Positions 34,450 to 43,441 of a stretch of DNA of 64,000 nt are shown here, piece after piece. A program made the translations under genes and the position numbers. Source of the stretch: Lymantria dispar (taxonomy: Eukaryota > Arthropoda > Insecta > Lepidoptera > Erebidae); the NCBI GenBank assembly GCA_032191425.1, contig CM063452.1, forward strand, positions 25,186,001-25,250,000, read 5' to 3'. Under the pieces are notes generated by a model. That model worked only from the letters and a program-made list of their open reading frames with translations, was not told the DNA's origin and ran no database searches. Each line of letters opens with the position of its first letter. Position 1 is the first letter of the stretch.

Positions 34450-34665
34450 TCTGTGTGGTGACGGACTAAGAATACAATTCACCCCTCACTATCTTGCCCG
34501 TGGATGTCGTAAAAGAAGACTAAGGGATACAATATGCATATAATATCTATGCAAGAGAACGTATACTCGAAATGCAACCTTGTGCCAATCCGTTTAACCA
34601 ACATGGTATAGTAAGTTAATATCCCTTCTACGTGGGACGTGTATGAGTCGAAATGATGATAACTA
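34450..34665 (+). mobile_element. RTE-tailed SINE
   Basis: TCTGTGTGGTGACGGACTAA to GAGTCGAAATGATGATAAC; abuts the pogo-like element. Confidence 0.82.
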
Positions 34666-34866
34666 TATACAGTGGATTTCATTAATAACGACCTCGGTTG
34701 TAACGACTTTTCGGTTATAGCGACGCCGAATTTGCGTCCCGAGAATTTAAAGCATACTTTCGTAGGAAATTCATTCGGTAATAGCGACTCCGGATATAAG
34801 GCTTAATTCGGGTATACCGACTTGTTTTTATGAACTATTTGGGACAGATTCCTAGAAATTCCTTGC

Positions 34867-34910
34867 GGATAACCCTACAAACAAACAAAGGTTTGTTTGT
34901 AGGGTTATCC
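34867..34910. repeat. Perfect 20-bp inverted repeat, 4-nt loop
   Basis: Arms GGATAACCCTACAAACAAAC and its exact inverse around AAAG, within the second pogo-like MITE. Confidence 0.95.
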
Positions 34911-34973
34911 TATGTTTACATTCGCAGATGGTCAAATGCTTTGTTTGTGTGTAGCGTTACTTAGCATGTGCAC

Positions 34974-35041
34974 TCTGTCGCCCCGGACGGAGTGGTGCGG
35001 AGGCGCGCCGACCGCAGCCCACCCAAAAAAAAAAAAAAAAA
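34974..35041 (+). mobile_element. 68-bp solo-tail R1-clade insertion
   Basis: Only about 50 nt of the 3' end (GTCGCCCCGGACGGAGTGGT... GCAGCCCACCC) and an A17-18 tail, flanked by a perfect 14-bp target duplication CTTAGCATGTGCAC at 34960-34973 and 35042-35055. It interrupts the pogo-like element at 34670-35241. Confidence 0.93.
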
Positions 35042-35243
35042 CTTAGCATGTGCACGAAATTAAAATCATGAATCAGTTACGTAGCTATTTACAGTGAGTG
35101 AACACTGTTTCTTAAACTTTTGAAAATGGCTCCTAGACGTACATTTACTGTTAAAAAAACTGATTTCGGATATAGAGACCTCCTGATATAGCGACGACTT
35201 TAAAGTGGACCCTCCGCCGTCGTTATAACCGAAATACACTATA

Positions 35244-35515
35244 CTAGCAAATTCCATCCGCGTAGTTCTCGTTTTCATGAGAACACCGTGGACCATAAGG
35301 TAAGTTACTCTTTACACAGACAGCTGGTGATATTATCAAAAGCAGTCCAGCCGTTTTGAAGATTACCCGTAACAAAAAGACAAATAGACAGACAAAGAAT
35401 ATTTCAACTGCTTTTTAGGCATAGGTATCTTGTAAAAAACAGTGTAAGAATAAATAAAAAGAAATGTATTATTTTTTTGTTTTATTTTTACTTTCTAAAC
35501 AGATACTCAATACAT
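35244..35515 (-). mobile_element. Helitron-like short element, diverged
   Basis: CTAG at 35244-35247 after A; CCAGCCGTTTTGAAGATTAC core; the far end is unclear. Confidence 0.5.
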
Positions 35516-35944
35516 ATTTACACAAAATAATTCTATTTATTTCTCTACCTTGCAAGCAACAGCAGTTAATTGATCAGGTTGTATTTCGAACCAGATTTCT
35601 CTAGGAGTTCCTAATCTTTAAAGTATCTACTATAATCTAAAACATTTTGAACGTCATTTTGCTCCACTTTGTACGAACAGATTATACAGGGTGTATCAGG
35701 TTATGGGACAACTGGTCAAACGGGGGGTAGGCAATGGTGTTAAGAACCCATAAAAAAAATTTGAAGGAAAAATATCGATTCGTTAATGAATTAGAGACAT
35801 GTAAAGTTTTCAATTTTGTCATTGTTTTTTCGTTTAAATCTGATTGAAATGTATAAAGTCAGTGATACTTAATCTGCAACATATTCGTACTTTGTTAAAT
35901 GTTCAATATAAATTGAAAAATCAATGATTATGGTCGCGTTTGTA

Positions 35945-36002
<58 letters not shown>

Positions 36003-36003
<1 letters not shown>

Positions 36004-36267
36004 GGTGGGCTATGGTAAGCGCACGCGCGGTCCTGTCCGTCCGGGGCGATGAAAGGACGGCGCGTGGGCCCATAACCCACCCGTACCCACGTCACCTCGT
36101 TGTTGGGCCGACCACCGGAGCAGATGTCACTTGTCGTCAGTGGTCGGCCCGACGGAATACCCTTTCGGGTAACCTCACCTCTCGACCTGGGACGTCGGTC
36201 GCCGTCGCGCGGTTAGCCTCTCTGCGGGTGATGGACAATTCCCCGGTCCGATCACCCGCGGCCTCGG
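36003..36267 (-). promoter_or_regulatory. Structured 3' UTR of the R1-clade element
   Basis: The strongest structure is an 11-bp perfect stem, GGGCCGACCAC at 36105-36115 with GTGGTCGGCCC at 36140-36150 (24-nt loop), next to a small TACCC-TTTC-GGGTA hairpin. The same hairpins recur in the truncated copies at 868, 9808, 17637 and 48958, so they belong to the family consensus. A role as the RT recognition element is inferred from how R2 and other LINEs use 3' UTR structure. Confidence 0.65.
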
Positions 36268-39200
36268 CTAGGGCGGCATTAGGCGCAGATACTCGCGCCT
36301 GCGCCGCCCGAGTCGCCGGCGGCGGAACGTGTCGCCGAATAGAAGCTCTACTCGCACACGATCCGCCGCCTCCTTCCGTGAGATAACGGCCTCACAGAAG
36401 GCGGCGACCGCGTCCCAGTTCCTGACGCTGACGAGCATCTCCCTGGCGATGGTCGGCAGCGCCAGGTCGGCACCGATAATTGCGACGAGTTCACGGCGAT
36501 CCTCCTCCCATGCAGCACACTCCTCGAGCGTGTGCTGCGCCGTGTCCTCGTCGCAACTGCAGTGGTGGCAGGACGGTGTGCTCTCCCTCCTGACAATCTT
36601 GTGCAGGTACTTCCCGAAGCAACCGTGCCCCGTCAGCACCTGCACCAGTCGGAAGGAAAGCACCCCGTGCGTCCGCTCCAACCACTCCATCAGCACCGGC
36701 CGGAGGGCCTCGACGGTCCTAACACCATACCGAGGACTCTCCAGCCGGACTGCCCAACGGGCAATGACTTCTCGGCGGGCGTCGACCCGCCAGGCGGTGA
36801 TCTCTGTGATGGAGACCATGCCGCCGCGGGCGCGCTTCTCCGACACCCGCCGATAAATGTCGGCGAGCATCTCCGCCTCCAGGTCCCACGGGGGAGTTCC
36901 GGCCAGGAGGCACGCTGCCTCCGTCGCCACCGTGCGGTAACCGCGTACGGCCCTGATCGCCATGACCCTCTGTGGTCGCCACAGGAGGGCCCTAAGACGG
37001 ACGGTCAGGGACCCCGCCCACACCGGTGCGCCGTACAGGGCCATCGACCGGATCACCCCCACGTACAGCTGTCGGCACGTAGCACTGGGTCCGCCCACAT
37101 TCGGCATCAGCCGCGAAAGGGCGGACGCCGCGCCGACAAGCCGGGGAACAAGTCGATGGAGATGCTCCCGGAACCAAAAATGCCCGTCGAGCACCAGGCC
37201 CAAGTACTTCATGTGGGCCTGGATGCTGATGGTGACCGACTTCACGGTGATCGAAGCGCCGGCGGGAGGCCCGGCGGTACGGAGGCCATGGAACAGAAGG
37301 GCCTCCGTCTTTTCCAGGGCTACCCTCAACCCCAGCGCTTCGATCCGCCTAACAATCTCCTCGGTGCCGAGAGTTGCCAGGCGTGCCGCCTCCTCTAGCG
37401 TCCCACCCCGGGCTGTGACGAGTGTATCGTCGGCGTAGCAAATTACACCCAGCCCGGGTGGGAGGCTTCCTCTCAACGCCCAGTCGTAGCCGATGTTCCA
37501 CAGGGTCGGACCCAGAACCGACCCCTGTGGGACACCGCACGTCATGGGCGTTCGCACAACATCCCCTACTCGGTCAACGTAGAGGACGCTGCGCCCCTCC
37601 AAGTAGTCTGCCACCAGCCGCCTGAGGTACACGGGCACCCCGTGATACCTCAGCCCCTCCCTGATGCAGCTGAATGGCAGACTGTTGAAGGCGTTGGCGA
37701 TGTCCAGGGACACCGCCAACAGGACTCCTCCGCCGGTGACGGCCTCCGCTACCACGGCCTTCAGGCGCAGCAGGGCCGCGATCGTCGAACGCCCTCTCCG
37801 AAAACCAAACTGGGCGTCCGACAAATCGGGCCCGTCCCCGACGAGGTGCCGCTCGATGCGGGCAGCCAACACCCTCTCCAGCAGCTTGCCCGCATCATCG
37901 AGCAGCACGATGGGCCTGTAGGCCGAGGCCGACTCGGGAGACCGTCCCGGCTTCGGCAGGAGAACCAGCCTCCCCTCTTTCCAGCACCCAGGGAACTGTC
38001 CGGACGACAAACAAGCGTCGAACAGTCCCCTGAGGCGTGGTCCCAGGTGTTCGAGGACCAGGGCCAGCACACGGTTCGGAATACCGTCGGGCCCGGGGGC
38101 GGTGGATTTGACTCGCATACGCGCCACCGCCGCCCCCATTTCCGGCTCCGTGATGGGCGGAGCACTTTCATCGTCGGCCTCCCGGTCGCTGTCCAGCGAA
38201 GCCATGACCGGTGGCGTGTGCTCCGCCCGCCGTGGAAAGAGGTCCTCGACAACTCTGGTGAGGAGGCTGGGCTGGAGAGTCTCGGTGAGGGGGGGGCCCC
38301 GCCCGCGGAGCTTGTTCAGCGCCGCGAGGTAGGGGCGACCCCAGGGGTCACGCTCGAGACTGTCCAGCATCTCCCGCCGACTAACGTCCTTGGCGGTACG
38401 GACGGCCAGCCTGAAGGCAGACCGCGCACTGCGGTAAGCCTCGTACAGCTGGCCCTCCCGCTCAGCGTCGCGGTGACGCGCTCGGCTGCGGGTGTAGGCC
38501 CTCCGGGCACGTATGCACGCGGCCCGAAGGTCCGCCAATTCTCGGGACCACCAGGGGACCGCACTCTTCGGGGGCAGGCGCCGCACACGGGGCATGGCCG
38601 CATCGCAGATCTGCGTTAACGCACAGCGGATGCGGCCAGCCTCGGCATCCACCCCGTCCGCCTGGGGCGGTGAGGACAGCCATGACTGAACGATGGCTGC
38701 CTCGGCCAACAGGTCCCGATCCAATCGACCCACAGCCCACCGCGGAAACGCGGGAGCTCCGTCCGCCGTGTGACCCCTGCTGGGCTGCAGGAGGGTCCGG
38801 GAGACCTCTATCCGGATGTATCGGTGGTCGGATAGGGTCTCAACCTCCTCCTGGACGCACCAGCTCCTCACACGTGCTGCGACATTAGGGCTAGCGAACG
38901 ACAAGTCCACTATCGACCCGCCCTGCTGCCGCACGCACGTTTGCACCGAGCCCCTGTTCAGCAAACAGAGGCCCAGTGCCGCCGCCCACTCTTCGACCGC
39001 CCGCCCGCGGTCATTCGTCCTGGGGGACCCCCACGCCGTGGACTTGGCGTTGTAGTCCCCCAGAACGAAGACTTGGCGCGGTGCCAGTCGCCGTATCGAG
39101 GCCCCCAGGATGGTGAGGAAGGCCCCGAAATCCGTCGCGCTCCTGTTAGGGGAGAAGTAAACACCATATAGCGTAACCTCTCCCCATTCCGCCGCGACAT

Positions 39201-39435
39201 ACCCATCACCCCTGTCCTTGAGCAACAAGGGCGGGGAATGCCACGACGTGGAGGCGACGATTGCCACAGAGCCGTCACTGCTGCCCAGCCAATTGGGCCG
39301 GTCAGGCACCACGTACGGCTCCGCGGCTACGGCTGCACCGATCAACCACTCCGCCATGGCTTGCAGGAAAACGTCCTGTGCCTCGGCGGCGTGGTTGAGG
39401 TTGGCCTGCAGGAGGTGGTAAGATTCGGCCGCCAT
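36268..39435 (-). CDS. ORF2: AP endonuclease, reverse transcriptase and CCHC protein of the R1-clade element
   Basis: 1055 codons, uninterrupted. Residues 1-220 are an AP-type endonuclease: LLQANLN near the N terminus, GDYNAK at 126-131, D178 in VDLSF, SDH at 202-204. Residues about 440-760 are the reverse transcriptase: GPDGIPN, AQFGFRRGRS, motif A LDIANAFNSL with D578, motif B GVPQGSVLGP, motif C YADD with D669/D670, and KYLGLVLD. The C-terminal domain carries C956-X2-C959-X8-H968-X4-C973 followed by the conserved AAW. Length matches R1-clade ORF2 (about 1050). The enzyme would nick the target and copy the RNA from its 3' end (target-primed reverse transcription). The start is the ATG overlapping the ORF1 stop, which suggests termination-reinitiation. 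All key catalytic residues I looked for are present, so it may be functional. Confidence 0.95.
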   Translation of the reverse strand: MAAESYHLLQANLNHAAEAQDVFLQAMAEWLIGAAVAAEPYVVPDRPNWLGSSDGSVAIVASTSWHSPPLLLKDRGDGYVAAEWGEVTLYGVYFSPNRSATDFGAFLTILGASIRRLAPRQVFVLGDYNAKSTAWGSPRTNDRGRAVEEWAAALGLCLLNRGSVQTCVRQQGGSIVDLSFASPNVAARVRSWCVQEEVETLSDHRYIRIEVSRTLLQPSRGHTADGAPAFPRWAVGRLDRDLLAEAAIVQSWLSSPPQADGVDAEAGRIRCALTQICDAAMPRVRRLPPKSAVPWWSRELADLRAACIRARRAYTRSRARHRDAEREGQLYEAYRSARSAFRLAVRTAKDVSRREMLDSLERDPWGRPYLAALNKLRGRGPPLTETLQPSLLTRVVEDLFPRRAEHTPPVMASLDSDREADDESAPPITEPEMGAAVARMRVKSTAPGPDGIPNRVLALVLEHLGPRLRGLFDACLSSGQFPGCWKEGRLVLLPKPGRSPESASAYRPIVLLDDAGKLLERVLAARIERHLVGDGPDLSDAQFGFRRGRSTIAALLRLKAVVAEAVTGGGVLLAVSLDIANAFNSLPFSCIREGLRYHGVPVYLRRLVADYLEGRSVLYVDRVGDVVRTPMTCGVPQGSVLGPTLWNIGYDWALRGSLPPGLGVICYADDTLVTARGGTLEEAARLATLGTEEIVRRIEALGLRVALEKTEALLFHGLRTAGPPAGASITVKSVTISIQAHMKYLGLVLDGHFWFREHLHRLVPRLVGAASALSRLMPNVGGPSATCRQLYVGVIRSMALYGAPVWAGSLTVRLRALLWRPQRVMAIRAVRGYRTVATEAACLLAGTPPWDLEAEMLADIYRRVSEKRARGGMVSITEITAWRVDARREVIARWAVRLESPRYGVRTVEALRPVLMEWLERTHGVLSFRLVQVLTGHGCFGKYLHKIVRRESTPSCHHCSCDEDTAQHTLEECAAWEEDRRELVAIIGADLALPTIAREMLVSVRNWDAVAAFCEAVISRKEAADRVRVELLFGDTFRRRRLGRRRREYLRLMPP

Positions 39436-40055
39436 TAGTGGGCCGTATCCATTACCTCCTCCACGCTGGCGGGCGATTGGGTCGCGCTAGGGGCGGGAGC
39501 GGCCGGGGTCGTCGGACCGCTCCGCCCCTTTGGGGCCGAAGCCGAGGGTTTGCACTCCTTGCTCCCCATGCGGTGCTTGGCGGGCCTATTGCCCGCCGCA
39601 CACGCGGGGCAGTGGGGAGTGGCGGCGCACGATGCCGCCTTATGCCCGGGTTGACCGCAGCGGAAACAAAGGTCGCTGCAGTCAAAGCAGTTAGTGCATG
39701 TCGGCCGAGTGTGTCCGACCGCCATGCACTTGTAGCACCTCGCAGGCCGGGACTCCAGCACGGTCACCCGCGCTGAGCTCCAGCCCACGAGGAGCCTGCC
39801 TGAGCCGGCCAATTGCTTGGCCGACTCCACCGGGCACTGCACCCAGGCAGCACCGACGCCGCCCGGACCAGGGCGGATGGCGCCAATTCGGACGGTGTCC
39901 ACGGGACATCCGGTTTTCGAGACGATGGCCTCCCGGATGTCATCCACCGTCACGGAGTCGTCCAGACCCGTGACCCGCAGTTCCGCACACTTGACGGGTC
40001 TGGCGATCTTGACGCCATCCTCCGCAGCAAACAAACCCCTCAGCTTCGCGGCCAT
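39435..40055 (-). pseudogene. ORF1, C-terminal part with CCHC zinc knuckles
   Basis: 206 codons read from an internal Met at 40055, in a different frame from the upstream ORF1 part. The first ~90 residues form the gag-like domain ahead of the fingers. Two canonical CX2CX4HX4C knuckles follow (CYKCMAVGHTRPTC and CFRCGQPGHKAASC), then a third, looser CX2CX8HX6C finger, the number expected for R1-clade ORF1. Its stop codon TAA (39437-39435) shares its last A with the ATG of ORF2 (TAATG). It could only be made as part of ORF1 if the frameshift were bypassed, or by separate initiation at the internal Met. Confidence 0.88.
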
Positions 40056-41869
40056 GCTATCGGCCGTCTTGGCGCCAGGGCCCCAGGGAACTCTAAAATC
40101 CGAGCCCCTGTCCGGGCCTTGCGGGTCCTGGCTTCGACGCCTCCTAAATCGGAGACGTCAAGCTCCCGCCGGGCGCGACGTAAGACGGCCTCATAGCTGA
40201 GGCCGTTCTCGGCCGCCTCAGGCAGGACGGTGATCACCACCGCGGCTGACTTTGGCGGCCGGAGCCTCCTGCGCGACCTCTTGTTACCGGCTCCTGCCTT
40301 GGGAGCGGAGGCTTTGGCGGCGCTTTTGGCCTCCGCTCTCCTCTTCTGGCCGCGACTTTTTCGGCTGCGCTCGGCCGTCTGCCAACCCTCTTCAGACACG
40401 GCAGGGGTGCCGAGCACAGCAGTCACGGCCGCGGCTGCGTTGGCCGCCACCGACGGTGCATTTGCCGGCAGCGGCTGGAGTCCGGCCTTAACAGGAGCCG
40501 GTGCCACCTTCTTTTTCACGGCGGGTCCCTTGGGCTTCGGCCCAGCAACGGCCGCAGCGTAGTTTCCTACGCGCCCACCCTGGCAGGGTAGCGCGGCAGG
40601 GGTTGACGCCACGGCTTTCGGCCTATCCGCAGCCAGCGGCGGCCGGAGTCGGGGCTCCGGGGGCAGTCTCGCCTCCAGAGCCGCCATGCGCGCGTCGAGC
40701 ATCTTGCCGAAAACATCCACCATGGCGCGCATGGTCTGGTCCGGCACGCCGTCCACTGCGGGCAGCGGGACCGCTTCGGCCAGCTGGGCCCTCTGGGGAC
40801 TTGCCGCAGCGCAAGTTGTCGCAACGGGGACGACGGGGGCGGCGGCAGGGCCGGGACTTGTCGGCGGCGCGGTTCTCGCCAGCTGCGCGACCTGGCTCCG
40901 CAAGTCGGCCATTTGCTTGGCCAACTCGCGGTTCGCCTTCTGCACCGCCGACAGCTCCTTTTGCAGGGCCTTATTCTTCTCCTGCAGGCCTGAGACCTCA
41001 CCACTAAGGCGGGTGTTTTCGGCCTGCAGGGTGGCCATATTGGCAGCTCGGGGGTCGCCACCTATAGCGGGCTCAGCAGCCGCCGTGTCGGTGGGAGGGA
41101 TGTCTAACAACACCCTCATCATCCTCGCGGCAGCCGCCTCATTTGCCCGCTTCTGGGCCTCAGTCCCCCGTACTGCGCCGGCCGGCGACGGCGTCGCCGA
41201 CCTTGCCGCCACTACTGCGCCCCCTCGTCCCCTGCGAGAGGCTGGAACTTTGGGAGGAGGCATGTTGATGCCACCCCCCTCGGAGGCAGACTCCGAGCTG
41301 CCACCCTGGCTAAGGGGGCGCTTGCGTACCTGCGAGGGGAGGTCCTCCTCCCTGGCCGCTAGGGCCGCCGTCAAGGCCGACGCTGGAGACTGGGATGATC
41401 CAGCGACGGTCTCTGCAGCTGATGTGCTGCCGCTCTCAATGTCCGACGGCTCTGCGGCAGTACTGCCGCCCTCGTCAGCCTTCTTTGCCGCCCTTTGCTG
41501 CTTCGCGGCGCGCCGTCTGGCGCGCTCCGTTGCAGGGGTGGGCTTCCCTCCTCTCTTCTTTTTACGGGCCTCTGTTTTCGCCGGGCCCTCGGCTGACCTT
41601 GGAGCCTCAAGTGCCAGACTAGCAGCTGAGCTGCTGTCGGACGAGGCATCCCTCTCCTTTGGGCCAGTTTTACAGTAGCTTGGCCGGGCTGTAATGTGGG
41701 AACTAGGCTCCCCGTTCCCTGTGGTTTTAATGGGCGTCTCACCCCTCCTATCTGCAGCGTCGTTTAAAGAACAAGTATCCATACAGTTCCCACGAGTATG
41801 GGAGAAAAAAGAGGTCGACCCGGGCAGAGATCCCGATACCCGGGCAAGCGTACATTTGTATCCCAACAC
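40040..41869 (-). pseudogene. ORF1 (gag-like RNA-binding protein), N-terminal part, frameshifted
   Basis: 609 codons, rich in Ala, Ser and Lys. The likely start is Met30 (41782), since the residues before it look like translated UTR. A basic stretch around residues 101-130 (KKKRGGK..., RARRRAAK) could act in nuclear import or RNA binding. Residues 278-335 are a leucine-heptad coiled coil beginning MATLQAENTRL, probably for oligomerisation. The C-terminal part before the break resembles the region that precedes the zinc knuckles in R1-clade ORF1 proteins. The frame runs out at 40040 just after EFPGA, whereas the knuckles continue in another frame from about 40080 down. No classical slippery heptamer is visible at the junction, so a one-base deletion near 40070-40080 is more likely than programmed frameshifting. 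Confidence 0.85.
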
Positions 41870-42219
41870 AGGGGGTCCGCAGGTACCCTGGCTGGGGGCG
41901 CGCTAACGACTGAACAACCCATCAGCCATGCATCCTCTCGCCGCGCGCCAGAACTTAGGATTCTGGGTGATTGTTTTATAGAGGTTTTCTTCCTCGCGGT
42001 CCAGGCGGTTAAGCCGAGACCCTCGCTCCTGAATCTAGGCCTCAGGACAAATGTCCCGAAGCAAGAATCAGGTCTACGATTTGTCGCGGTTGGCAAATGC
42101 CTGCCCAGTCCTCAAACGAATGAGTGACTGGGCCCGTCGAATTTTCGCGTCCAATACCCTCTACAATTAGAGGGCATGGAGCGAATTTGGGGCATCCCAC
42201 AAACTGGGCCCCCCCTCGG
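41783..42219 (-). other. 5' UTR of the R1-clade element downstream of the ribozyme
   Basis: About 440 nt between the ribozyme and the likely ORF1 start (Met at 41782; an in-frame upstream Met lies at 41869). No reading frame or further motif is recognised. In non-LTR elements with a 5' ribozyme this region is thought to support internal or cap-independent translation of ORF1; that is family knowledge, not seen here. Confidence 0.6.
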
Positions 42220-42318
42220 GCCAGATATTTGCCACGAGCGACAATTCCAGAGAGCAGTCCAAGAAATTGTCGCTCGTGCCCAGGGTACACCACGCGGAGG
42301 TTTCTGGCGTAGCACCCC
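42220..42318 (-). ncRNA. HDV-like self-cleaving ribozyme at the 5' end of the R1-clade element
   Basis: Numbering from G1 at 42318 on the minus strand, the nested double pseudoknot can be drawn by hand. P1 pairs 1-7 (GGGGUGC) with 31-37 (GUACCCU), with a G1-U37 wobble. P3 pairs 18-20 (ACC) with 28-30 (GGU) and abuts P1 with no spacer. P2 pairs 11-16 (GCCAGA) with 94-99 (UCUGGC). P4 is a perfect stem of 12-14 bp (41-54 with 73-86). P1.1 can form from C22/C23 and G38/G39. J4/2 reads GGCAAAU, with C88 (position 42231) as the candidate catalytic base. Predicted cleavage is directly 5' of G1, one base from the target duplication, so it would release the element's own 5' end from a read-through transcript. 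Such ribozymes are known at the 5' ends of R2 and some other non-LTR elements. Activity is inferred from fold alone. Confidence 0.85.
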
Positions 42319-42974
42319 AGTCACGTTTGTACCTACAGTCCCATTGAAGCGTTTGCGCAATTCTAGGTATGTATGAATGAAATTATACTATCGAAGCTTT
42401 ACATGCCTACATGTATCCTGTCTATCCATGCGTAACATTTAAGGCGTAGACTGTTTGACACACATTTTTGAAATTACTATAACTTTTATGTTATATTGTT
42501 TTTTGTGTAATATACATTTTAATTACGATCTATGGCCGGTACACTACAACATACTCGAACAGTTGCTCCATAATCTGATACACCCTGTATTTAAACTTTA
42601 TAGACTCAGACATGTAATGTGCATAAAACATCCATTGAAAAAAAGGAAATATCTAAATAAATACATTTATTAAAATCAACTAAATTTTTAGATGTTATAA
42701 ATAGTGTGTTGTAGATATATTTCAACACAGTTCAGTAAATACGAATATGTTCCACGAAACCTCTTGTGGCCGTGGAACACAGAAATCAGATTACCCGAGT
42801 CCCTTTGACGAACTTAGTGTTGGTTCGGAAACTGTTAAATTATTAACTAGCTGACTGAATGGCAGTGAAACTCAACAGATTTATTCAACTACGACATTAT
42901 TAAACAATGAATTATATAATTCTGTAACTTAATTCGAACAAATAAACTTTGGTGTATTGATAAAAATTGACAAA

Positions 42975-43280
42975 TTTATACAAATAAATAAAATTGAAGT
43001 TTCTGTTTGTAATGTCAAAATACGGGGTTTTTGTCATGTTGACACGTTTATTTATACGATAATAGGTATCGTCTAAAACCAGTTATTTTTTTTATGTCTG
43101 TCTATCAGTTTGTTATGGGTAATCTTTAAAACGGCTGGACCGATTTTGATAATATTTTACTACCAGGTAGCTGTCTATATAAGGAGTAACTAAGACTATT
43201 TTATCCCAGTATTGCCAAAGGAACGAAAACTACGCAGATAGGGAGACTGAAACTGAAGCGAAGCGAGGGCGGGTTGCTAG
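42975..43280 (+). mobile_element. Helitron-like short element, decayed 5' end
   Basis: TTTATACAAATAAATAAAAT at the start, GAGGGCGGGTTGCTAG|T at the end. Confidence 0.62.
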
Positions 43281-43441
43281 TTCACTATAAATACACTCAC
43301 GTATATGCATACACATAGAAACATACAGACTATCACGCAAATACATACACTCAGATACAATGCACACAAAGACACACATACACGCACTCACACACGCTTA
43401 CGCACTTTCATTGACGGCAGGTCTGTCCAGGTAGTACCACA

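Larger units (their letters stand above)
34670..35241. mobile_element. Second pogo-like MITE, carrying a nested R1-clade tail and a 20-bp hairpin
   Basis: TA-flanked. Left CAGTGGATTTCATTAATAAC and inverted right TAGTGTATTTCGGTTATAAC; repeated GGTTATAGCGACG-type motifs near both ends. Distinct from the 6414 element. A 68-bp R1-clade insertion lies at 34974-35041. Confidence 0.75.
35947..42318 (-). mobile_element. Full-length R1-clade non-LTR retrotransposon (family A)
   Basis: A 6.4-kb LINE with a ribozyme-bearing 5' UTR, ORF1 (gag-like, frameshifted), intact ORF2 (endonuclease, RT, CCHC), a structured 3' UTR and a 56-nt A tail (plus-strand T run 35947-36002). The flanks are GTCGCGTTTGTACC at 35933-35946 and GTCACGTTTGTACC at 42320-42333, a 14-bp target duplication with one mismatch, so both ends are fixed to within a base. 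RT motifs LDIANAFNSL, GVPQGSVLGP and YADD and the C-terminal CCHC place it in the R1 clade. R1 itself targets 28S rDNA and TRAS/SART target telomeric repeats; neither is present, so this is a dispersed member. The long tail, intact ORF2 and near-perfect duplication suggest a recent insertion. Confidence 0.93.
35687..42587. mobile_element. TA-flanked terminal-inverted-repeat element split by the R1-clade insertion
   Basis: The left end CAGGGTGTATCAG... at 35687 and the inverted right end ...CTGATACACCCTG at 42587 agree at about 28 of 33 positions. Each is flanked by TA (35685-35686, 42588-42589), the Tc1/mariner-type duplication. Removing the nested LINE and one target copy leaves about 514 bp with no ORF, so this is a non-autonomous element. 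Its middle (35933-35946 / 42320-42333) was the R1-clade target. Confidence 0.75.

Noticed and set aside
37642..38619. 325-codon plus-strand frame opposite ORF2
   Set aside because: Antisense shadow of GC-rich coding sequence; no motifs, while the minus strand carries complete endonuclease and RT motifs.
40070..40080. Programmed -1 frameshift in ORF1
   Set aside because: No canonical slippery heptamer at the junction; a one-base deletion explains it more simply, though copies should be compared.
40686..41678. 330-codon plus-strand frame opposite ORF1
   Set aside because: Shadow of the GC-rich ORF1; low-complexity composition and no domain.
35947..42318. Classic rDNA-inserted R1 or telomeric TRAS/SART
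   Set aside because: Flanks are an AT-rich inverted-repeat element, not 28S rDNA or TTAGG repeats.
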